From Termitomyces sp. T153 (taxonomy: Eukaryota; Basidiomycota; Agaricomycetes; Agaricales; Lyophyllaceae), in assembly GCA_018296165.2 (NCBI GenBank), contig JACKQL020000225.1, forward strand, positions 1 to 39,302: a stretch of DNA of 39,302 nt, in the 5' to 3' direction. Position 1 is the first letter of the stretch, and the number at the start of each line of letters is the position of its first letter. The notes below the pieces were generated by a model. That model worked only from the letters and a program-made list of their open reading frames with translations. It had not been told where the DNA came from and ran no database searches. The position numbers were made by a program, and so were the translations under genes. Shown piece after piece: positions 31,981-39,302 of the stretch.

Positions 31981-33384
31981 ATGCCAGCAGAAGTTCCAAA
32001 ACAAAAGTTACCACTGTCTACAAGCCGTGATGCACCTCACTTCACTCATACTCAGCCATCAGAAGTCTGCCGCTTCATCCAGAAGATGGAAAGCCTCTTC
32101 AAGGCTGCAGGAATAAATGATGATGAAGAAAGAAAGGAAAAAGTAACAGAGTATGTGGATGCAGAAATAGATAGTGAATGGAGAGGGTTGGACAGTTTTA
32201 GTGATGGATCAAGCTGGGAGACCTTTGTCAAAGAAGTGCAGAGTTCTTATCCAGAAGCAATATCTGAAGAAGGAAGTGTGGCCATGCTTGACAAGATCTG
32301 CAAAGAGCATGCCAGATTAAGTTAGAATGATACAGAAGAAATTCAGGCACTTATCAGGAAGTTCAGAGCAGAGGCCAAGAAGTTGACAGGAGTATTGGGG
32401 AATGGAGCACTGGTGGAGAAATTCACTAAATGCTTTACTCCAGCATTCAGGGAGCTCATCTTGGCCCAAGCATTACAGAAATATGGACATTATAGTGATG
32501 TTAACAGGAAGAGACACAAAGATGACAGATTTGATCTGAAAGAAGTTATAAACATAGTGGCTATTTTAGTAGACTCTGGAACTTCCTTCAGGAGTGAAGA
32601 AGCTACAAAAGAAAGAGGGTCAGGAATGATCAAGGTTAAGCAGGAGGCTGGTTTGGAGACTGAGGGAAGGTTAGCCAACCTTCAGGATGGAGTTATGGCT
32701 TTGGAAAAAGAGATGAGTAGCTTGAGGGGATTTATACAGACCATGAACAATGAGTGGAAGGCAAAAAGTCAGACTTCTGTGCAAGGGGGACTGCAGAATA
32801 GGATTGGGGTACCTGTACAGACTCTGCAGACCATGCAGTTCCAAGGCAACAGCAATACAGCTGCTGGGATAAATTTTTATCATTGTTGGGAGCTAGGACA
32901 TCGTACCAATGATTGTGGATACCTCAAAACTCAACTCCAAGAGGGAAAGCTCATTCTTTTTGAAGGCAGGCCTAGGTTACCTTCTGGGGATCCTATTCCC
33001 AGGAGTCCACCTAATGTGCCTCCTAAAGAAAGGGTCAATACCATCATGGATCCAAAAGCTGCAGCCTTCTATGGTTGAGTAGAGGAACCCTTAGTAACTA
33101 TGCCAAGTGTAGCTACTTATGTGCAGGCAGTCCCCAAAGAGAAAGAAGACTTGGAGAAGAAGATAGAGGAATTGCAGAACTTGGTGTCAAGTTTAATAAC
33201 TACTAGGAGTCAGGTTTATGAGAAGGGCACCCAGCAGCAGAAACAAGAGGGTTTTTAGAGAACTCAAGGAGGGTGGTAGATGGCAAGGTCCAGCCTGAAT
33301 TGAGGACACCACTACCACCTGAGAGTGATCTAAGAAGGCAAAGGGGGGGTAGAGATAGAAAAAGGAAGTCTGCCATTTGAGCAG
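31981..33384 (+). pseudogene. gag of the 8.6-kb element, with in-frame stops
   Basis: Starts at ATG 31981 (MPAEVPKQ) after a 340-nt leader. One reading frame covers 31981-33078 apart from TAG at 32323-32325 and ends at TGA 33076-33078; both could be C-to-T changes of CAG and CGA. Capsid-like motifs are WETFVKEVQSSYP and VEKFTKCF. The zinc knuckle at 32875-32916 reads F-Y-H-C-x4-H-x4-C, so its first Cys has become Phe. From 33079 the frame continues with further stops. At about 33243-33375 only another frame, with an RRQRGGRDRKRK basic tail, is open, between a T5 and a G7 run, suggesting compensating indels. Confidence 0.85.
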
Positions 33385-34269
33385 GTGCCTGCTGTTAATG
33401 GGGACAGAGTGACAAAATTTCAAAATGAGAAGAAAGACTTGTATCAACCCAGAATATGGCAAAGAAAGGAGGAAGAAATTGTTAGTAAAATACTGGATAG
33501 TGAAGTAACAGTCTCTACCAGGGAACTGTTGAAGGTACCAGCAATACAGGAAGCTTTGGAGAAGACCTGGAGAAAGAAAGAAGGTGCTACCAAATGGTCA
33601 GCAGCCAAGGTCTTTGTGCAGGATAGTGAGGAGGAATCTGGGATGACACAGGTCAATATAGATGACTTGCCTCAACCAAGTTATCATATCTCAAAAGGTG
33701 AAGAAGAAGGAATTCCAAAGGGATCAGTGGTTCATGAAGACTGTGTTGCTACCTTCTTGGAACAGCTTCCACTAGGGGATAGGCCTGAAATGGTCTCTGT
33801 GGCTAGAGACTTGCAAGTGTTAAGGTCTCTGTACCCTAGTGTGAATAACCAGGCTAAGGTGGAAGCCATATTGGATAGTGGGTCTCAGATTGTGTGCATG
33901 GCCTTGGACAAAGCTTTAAGTTTGGGCCTAACTTGGGATCCTGACATAAGACTGCACATGGAGAGTGCCAATCAACAAGTCAATGAGTCTTTGGAAATGG
34001 CTAAGAATGTGCCCTTCAAGTTTGCTGAAGGTTTCACAATATACTTGCAAGTGCATATATTTGAGAAACCTGCCCATACAGTACTACTGGGGAGGCCATT
34101 TGACACAGCAACAGAGAGCAATGTGCAGAACTTGAAGGATGGGAGTGCAATTATCACCATCAGGGACTCTAATACTGGGAAGAGAACTGCACTACCCATC
34201 TTTGAGAGAGGGAAGAAACCTCCTGACAAAAATGAAGACTTGGGAAAAGTGTCAGCCTTGAGGAATTGA
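33385..34269 (+). CDS. Aspartic protease region (same frame as gag)
   Basis: Open from 33385 (GTG, unlikely to be a true start; it is in the gag frame) to TGA 34267. The retropepsin active site DSGS is at 33874-33885 in EAILDSGSQIVCMA, and the second half carries HTVLLGRPFDT, the flap-to-C-terminal pattern of gypsy proteases. It would cleave the Gag and Gag-Pol precursors. The reading frame ends 19 nt after a slippery heptamer, and RT continues in the -1 frame. The domain itself looks undamaged. Confidence 0.85.
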   Translation: MPAVNGDRVTKFQNEKKDLYQPRIWQRKEEEIVSKILDSEVTVSTRELLKVPAIQEALEKTWRKKEGATKWSAAKVFVQDSEEESGMTQVNIDDLPQPSYHISKGEEEGIPKGSVVHEDCVATFLEQLPLGDRPEMVSVARDLQVLRSLYPSVNNQAKVEAILDSGSQIVCMALDKALSLGLTWDPDIRLHMESANQQVNESLEMAKNVPFKFAEGFTIYLQVHIFEKPAHTVLLGRPFDTATESNVQNLKDGSAIITIRDSNTGKRTALPIFERGKKPPDKNEDLGKVSALRN

Positions 34270-34290
34270 TCCCTGACCAAGGAGAGGCTG
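34242..34290 (+). promoter_or_regulatory. Candidate -1 programmed frameshift signal
   Basis: GGGAAAA at 34242-34248 is in phase as G GGA AAA, a canonical X XXY YYZ heptamer. After a 4-nt spacer, CAGCCT (34253-34258) can pair perfectly with AGGCTG (34285-34290). The zero frame ends at TGA 34267-34269, and the -1 frame is open from 34236 through RT. This is inference from sequence; many gypsy elements use such a signal, though usually between gag and pol. Confidence 0.5.
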
Positions 34291-37118
34291 CAGTAATGAT
34301 AGAGGGCAGTGAAGAGGAGGGTTTCTGGATTAAGGGGTACTGTGTTAAGGAGAAGAGCTTTGAGCAGCAAGAACTCAAGGATGCATTCTTGTATGCTCAC
34401 CATGCCACTGGAGTAGCAGGAGAAAGGACAGGGCAGTTATTAGGAGCTTATCTGAATGGGGAGCTAGGATACCCACCTGAAGAATTTAAGAGTGGGGGGG
34501 AGAAAAGCCAGGAAGAAACAGTACAAGTGTTTGGGAAGTATAAGCCTGTAGCCAAGAAAGTTAGGCCAGTCCTAGGTACTACACCAGAAGAGTTCAGGAT
34601 AGAGAGGAATATCATTGGGGACCCTTTAAAGGATATGCCACCTTTGAATCCAAATCCACCTGAATTCAGACCTACTGGGAGGTACACAGAGGAGTGCAAA
34701 CAGATTATAGACAAAGCACATGAAGGGGAGTTTCTATGGCCAGAAGAAAGAAAGTTACTGCACCACTTGATGATGCAGCAAAATGAAGCTTTTGCATGGA
34801 ATGATAGTCAGAAGGGGAAGTTCAAAGAGGAATACTTTCCACCAGTGGTGATGCCAGTAGTACCTCACCAGCCATGGGTGTTGAAAAACAGACCCATTCC
34901 TCCTGGAAAGTACAATGATCTGTGCAAGGAGATTAAGAGGAAGTTGGAAGCAGGGGTTTATGAGAGGTCAAATTCCTCATATAGATCACAATGGTTTGCA
35001 GTTCTGAAGAAGGATGGGAAAAGTCTAAGGATTGTGCATAGTCTGGAACCTCTAAACAAGGTCACAATAGCACATTCTGGAGTACCTCCTGCTACAGAAG
35101 AGCTAGCCAACCACTTTGCTGGAAGAGCATGTGGAGGCATGTGTGATCTCTATGTTGGATATGATGAGAGAACTTTGGACCCCAAGTCCAGAGATTATAC
35201 AACCTTTCAGACACCCTATGGAGCTCTGAGATTGGTTACATTACCAATGGGATGGACTAATTCAGTTCCTATATTCCATGATGATGTTACCTATATCTTG
35301 CAGGAAGAAATACCCCATCTCACTTGGCCTTACATTGATGATGTTCCAATAAGAGGACCAGAGACTAGGTATGAGCTAGAAGGGGGAGGTTATAAGACCA
35401 TTGCAGAAAACAAGGGGATTAGGCACTTTGTATGGGAGCATCTGAACAATGTAAATAGGATTGTGCAGCGCATCAAGTATGCTGGAGGAACCTTTTCAGG
35501 GATTAAGTCTGTGCTATGTGCAGATGAAATGACTGTAGTAGGTCACTTGTGCTCCTATAAAGGTCACAAGCCAGAAACAAAGAGATATGCAGTGGTCATG
35601 AGCTGGGGAGACTATCATAATGTCTCAGAGGTTAGGAAGTTTTTGGGGACTTGTGGCACATTTAGGATGTTCATCCAAGATTATGCCAAGATCTCAGAAC
35701 CTATTAATAGGTTGACCAAGGAGGATGTGGCCTTTGTCTGGGGAGAAGAACAGAAGGAAGCTATGAAGGAAATGAAGAGGAGGTTAGCAAGTTGTGCAGC
35801 CCTGAAACCCATAGACTATGAGTCTAAAGGTGCTGTAATCTTGGCAGTGGACACTTCTTGGATGGCTGTTGGATTTGGTATCTTCCAGGAGGATGGTAGC
35901 AATCCCAAGATAAGGACTTGTGCTAGACTAGGGTCAATCACTCTGAATGAAAGAGAGGCCAGGTTTTCATAACCTAAGAGGGAGTTGTATGGGCTTATGA
36001 GAGCTTTACAAGTCAGCAGCTATTGGTTACTAGGGTGCAGGAAGCTTATTGTTGAGAGTGATGCTAAGTACCTGAAAGGGATGCTAAGCAATCTAGGGAT
36101 TGGGCCTAATGCCACTATAATGCACTGGGTGGAAGCTGTACTTATGTACCACTTCACCTTGAGGCATGTCCCAGGGAAGACTTTCAGTATGGATGGTTTA
36201 TCTTGCAGAGAGAAGCAGCCAGGGGATGAGGAGTATGCTCCTGTAGATCAGTCACTATTGGATGATCCCAAACCAATGATCTTTGAATATCTGGATGAGA
36301 TTAACAAAGTACCTGGTTGGGAGGAGCATGTGCCCCTCAAGTTGGAAGACTTCATAGACCAGATTGACACAAGAGGAGGTTACTTGCTAGCAACATCTCC
36401 AGAAGATGTGCAAGAAGAAGTGAAGTTGGGTAGAGACAGGGAGCAGGGGATAGGCTTAAGGTTGCAAGAGAAGAGTAATAAAGCAGGAACTACCTTGAAT
36501 CCAGTGGCAGTTCTAACTTTGTCTACACTCTTGTTACCAGAAGAACCCTCTTCCTCTACAGTAGAAGAGTACCAAGAAGAAAGAAGAACAGAGAAGGGGA
36601 AAACCTTGGACAGTCTCTTGCTTCTAGTACAGGACTGGCTTAGGCATCCTGGAAAAGTACAAAGAGAAGTGTTAGGGATGAAGGAAGGACAGTTTCTCAA
36701 GTTTGCAAGACAATTCTTCTTTGACCTTAAAGGAAGGCTCTATAGAAGAGGAGAAGAAGGAAAACACAAGCTAGTGATAGAGAAGGACAGGAGGATGTAC
36801 ATGTTGAAGTCAGCCCATGATGCACTAGGCCATAGAGGGACCTTTGCAACTAAAGCATTGTTAGAGGAAAGGTTTTGGTGGCCAGAAATGGAAGCAGATG
36901 TAAAGTGGTACATAGACACTTGTCATGCTTGCCAAGTTTGTCAGAAGGTGGCAGTGTGCAGGCAACCTGTGGTAGCCTATACTCCCAGTATATTTGAAAC
37001 CATACACTTGGATACCATGCATATGACACCAAGTTCCAATGGGTGTAAATATATTGTACATGGGAGGTGTGCTTCAACCTCATGGATGGAAGGTAGACCT
37101 TTGACAACCACAAGTTGA
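34248..37118 (+). pseudogene. Reverse transcriptase, RNase H and integrase N-terminus of the 8.6-kb element
   Basis: In the -1 frame relative to protease. RT motifs are RIVHSLEPLNKV, CDLYVGYDE (motif A Asp), TPYGALRLVTLPMGW (motif B) and YIDD at 35331-35342 (motif C). RNase H has VILAVDTSW, KRELYGL, LIVESDAK and DGLSCR, so the D-E-D-D set is present. TAA at 35970 in RFS-stop-PKREL is most simply CAA to TAA. The integrase follows: zinc finger (HDALGH, then CHAC), first catalytic Asp in HLDTMHM (37011-37013), then TGA at 37116 caused by a one-base frameshift just upstream. Without the stop this would be one Pol polyprotein. Confidence 0.9.
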
Positions 37119-38017
37119 TTGGGCAGTGGTTATTTGAAGAAGTAATCTGTAGATGGGGGTGTATAAGCAACATTGTGACAGACAATGCTGGGCAGTTTAC
37201 AAAGGTGGTACATTGGCTATCTAAGAAGTATGGGATACAGGGCATAACTATTGCTCCCTATAATTCTAGAGCTAATGGAAGGATAGAAAGACCACATTGG
37301 GATGTGAGGCAAGCCTTGTATAAAGCCTGTGAAGATAAGACCAAGTGGTATTGGTTCTTCTGGCATGTAATGTGGGCAGACAGTATCACAGTTAGAAAGA
37401 GGTTTGGGTGTTCCCCCTTTTTCTTAGTAACTGGAGCACATCCTATTCTACCATTGGACTTAGTGGAGGCAACTTGGTTAGTGGACTGGCCTGAGGGACC
37501 AGTGTCTACTGAAGAACTAGTTGGCTTAAGGGCTCAAGCACTGGCAAAACACTACCAGCATGTGGAGGAGATGAGGAGCAGAGTTAGTAAGGAAAAGTTG
37601 AAATGGGCAGAGAACTTCACAAGAGAAAATGAAACCTCTATTAAAGAGTACAAGTTCAAGCCAAAAGACTTAGTATTGGTTAGGAATATGGTGGCAGCCA
37701 AGTCATTGAGTGGGAAGATGTCTGCTTGCTATTGGGGACCTATGGTAGTGCTCACAAGAACTAAAGGGGGCAACTACATAGTGGCAGAGTTGGATGGTAC
37801 TGTGTGGCAAGAAAGGGTGGCAGCATTTAGGGTCATTCCTTACAAGGCTAGGCAACACATCATGCTGCCTACCAGTATAGAGGAATGGATTGATATTACT
37901 CCATCTAGACTACAAGAACTAAGGGAAGAAAGGACTGCAGGAAATGTTGAGGAGGATCTCTACCTTCAGGGTGTGCATTTGCAGAAAGAAATTCCACAAG
38001 TTACAGGACCAAACTGA
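37115..38017 (+). pseudogene. Integrase catalytic core and C-terminus of the 8.6-kb element
   Basis: Continues integrase in the next frame after the break near 37110. It carries the second Asp in IVTDNAGQFT (37181-37183) and the catalytic Glu in NGRIERPHW (37286-37288), so D, D and E are all present across the two frames. The C-terminal part has FKPKDLVLVRN and YWGPMVVL (GPY/F-like) and ends SRLQELREE near the stop at 38015. No chromodomain was recognised. Confidence 0.9.
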
Positions 38018-38265
38018 GTAAGGGTCTGAAGGAACAGGGTTTTTAGAACCAGTAGGAGGAGACATGAAGAAGTGAGGGATTGAGGAGGTGTAGGACAGGA
38101 AGGAGGGATCAAATGGCTTTTGGAGAGATGGGGTGATGGCTGCAACATGCAAAAGAAACCTCAAAAACATTGCAAAGAGATAGGGACACATGTTGTGAAA
38201 TTATGTCAAAAATATGGAACTTAGCCTATTCTGGAACTGTAGATGACTGAGGACAGTCATTATTT
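38018..38265 (+). other. Untranslated stretch between pol and the polypurine tract
   Basis: No coding potential was seen. It contains purine-rich runs (for example AGTAGGAGGAGACATGAAG near 38050) and leads into the polypurine tract. Confidence 0.6.
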
Positions 38266-38278
38266 GGTGGGGGAGAGA
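38266..38278 (+). other. Polypurine tract
   Basis: GGTGGGGGAGAGA immediately precedes the TG of the 3' LTR, the expected place for plus-strand priming. Confidence 0.85.
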
Positions 38279-39294
38279 TGATACAATGTTGTCACACCAT
38301 TGGGAACATAATAAACACCAGAAGTCAAAACAAACATTTATTAAGGCTGAAAACTGTAAGCCTCCTGGTAAAACAAGTCCCAGCAACATTATCCCTTTAA
38401 ATACACCAGAAGAAAGACAACACAGGATAGGACAAGGACTATACTAGACTATACACTCAATAATAGTCCAATCACTATAATGGGAGGGAAAGCATGGGAC
38501 TGGCAAAAGCACCTGAGTGGCATCAATTCTGGCAAGATCTAGATCTGATCTAAGAATAACCAGATTGGAATGTTGACTGGAAGAAGGGAAAGGAAGATGA
38601 ATGGAAGAATATGAATAAAATGAATGGAATGAAGGGAAGGGAAAGGAAGATGAATGGAAGAATATGAAATGAATGGAATGAAGGGAAGGGAAAGGAAGAT
38701 GAATGGAAAAACCTGAATGGAAAGGAAATTAAAAGGGGAAGAATATGAAAGGAATAAAGGAAAATGAATGGAATGAATGGGAGGGGACAGATGAATGGAA
38801 GAACCTGAATGGGAAAGGACCTGAATGGGGAAGAATATGAATGGAAGAAATACAAAGGAGGGAGAGATAAATGGGGCAAATGGAAGCTAAGAATGCAAAG
38901 GAGGAATGATGGAACCAGGAACTGACCTGTGGCACTGAAACAGGCATGCCAAAAGGGGGAATCAGAATAACAGTTATGAATAAGGGGCTGGAAAGTATGG
39001 AACCAAAAGTCACATGTAGGGGGTGGTCTGTGCACTGTAGAAAGAGGTATAAATAGCCCAAGTAGAGTAGCAAATGGACAGGCAATTAATAGGCAAAGGC
39101 TCGGTGGTTCCCAGGGAGTGAATCACTTAGGCTGGAGTTTGTTGAGACCCCTCTGCATTTAGAATAGAAATATTTTGGAAGTAAACCCCTTCAACTTCAA
39201 GCATTTATCAAGACATCAGTGTGGAATTGGAGTAGACTGCCTAAGCTTCAAGAAAGCCCCAGAACTATCAGTATTACTCTAACCCAGTACTACA
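38279..39294 (+). repeat. 3' LTR of the 8.6-kb element (1016 bp)
   Basis: Runs from TGATACAATG to AGTACTACA. It is identical by eye to the 5' LTR except for A38285 and the additional 31 bp at 39026-39056. Confidence 0.95.
39048..39055 (+). promoter_or_regulatory. TATA box candidate, present only in the 3' LTR
   Basis: TATAAATA lies 239 bp before the LTR end, within the 31 bp missing from the 5' LTR. It is the best core-promoter match in this LTR. Confidence 0.55.
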
Positions 39295-39302
39295 GTGTCT
39301 CC
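39295..39302 (-). pseudogene. Remainder of remnant 2 gag, right of the insertion
   Basis: GTGTCTCC (minus strand GGAGACAC) contains the right TSD copy and continues the gag of remnant 2, matching GAGACAC at 1395-1401 in remnant 1. The rest lies outside the window. Confidence 0.8.

Larger units (their letters stand above)
30655..39294 (+). mobile_element. Full-length Ty3/gypsy retrotransposon, 8640 bp, defective
   Basis: It has two LTRs (985 and 1016 bp), PBS, gag, protease, RT, RNase H, integrase, polypurine tract and a 4-bp TSD. The LTRs differ, by eye, at one CpG position (G30661 against A38285) and by a 31-bp indel, so the insertion is young. It lacks a recognisable chromodomain and belongs to a different lineage from remnants 1-3. 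Its coding region carries stops at 32323, 33076 and 35970 and a frameshift near 37110, so it needs helper proteins. It sits inside gag of remnant 2, in opposite orientation. Confidence 0.95.
22809..39302 (-). mobile_element. Chromovirus remnant 2 (Ty3/gypsy), runs off the right edge, with three nested insertions
   Basis: Read on the minus strand from the right edge: gag (39302-39295 joined to 30654-29420), protease, RT, RNase H, integrase with chromodomain, then the 431-bp 3' LTR (23239-22809). The 5' LTR lies outside the window. Nested in it are the LTRs at 24763-25867 and 25891-27053 (between RNase H and integrase) and the 8.6-kb element at 30655-39294 (in gag). Genes are in the usual Ty3/gypsy order and best match remnant 1. 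Stops and a lost RT catalytic Asp make it dead. Confidence 0.88.

Overview
The window reads as transposon-dense, heavily mutated DNA from a basidiomycete fungus, probably an agaricomycete. The reasons are chromodomain-bearing Ty3/gypsy elements (chromoviruses), protein-coding remnants cut by many 48-77 nt GT-AG introns, and a near absence of CpG in all but two patches. Many in-frame stops sit where a C-to-T or G-to-A change of CGA, CAA, CAG or TGG would create one, which points to cytosine methylation and deamination or a RIP-like process. No intact cellular gene, tRNA, rRNA or CRISPR array was seen.

Layout. 1-995: anonymous DNA with direct and tandem repeats. 995-5185: chromovirus remnant 1 (+ strand), with a partial 5' LTR, gag, protease and integrase; RT and most of RNase H are deleted, and a CpG-rich solo LTR (1482-2480, perfect 5-bp TSD) interrupts gag. 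5570-6001: a 432-bp LTR of the same family, minus strand. 6114-9526: a long decayed unknown gene (minus). 9690-11260: chromovirus remnant 3 (minus). 11220-12300: minisatellite-like and AT-rich DNA. 12600-22808: an accessory block of decayed intron-rich genes. These are an unknown minus-strand gene, an unknown plus-strand gene, a plus-strand JmjC-type 2-oxoglutarate oxygenase pseudogene with HxD and distal His ligands still visible, and an exon that may come from a KDZ-type transposase. A 24-bp inverted repeat pair (12208-12231 and 21931-21954) brackets most of this block.

22809 to beyond the right edge: chromovirus remnant 2 (minus), carrying its 431-bp 3' LTR, integrase plus chromodomain, RNase H, RT, protease and gag. 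Three insertions are nested in it: a CpG-depleted minus-strand solo LTR (24763-25867, TSD GCAAC), a CpG-rich plus-strand LTR of the same family only 23 bp away (25891-27053), and a full-length 8.6-kb plus-strand gypsy element (30655-39294, 4-bp TSD GTGT).

The 8.6-kb element is the best preserved feature. It has LTRs identical by eye apart from one CpG transition and one 31-bp indel that carries the only obvious TATA box, plus PBS, gag, protease, RT, RNase H, integrase and a polypurine tract. Its coding region has stops and frameshifts, so it is non-autonomous although its LTRs look young. A canonical -1 slippery heptamer followed by a perfect 6-bp stem lies exactly where the protease frame ends and the RT frame begins.
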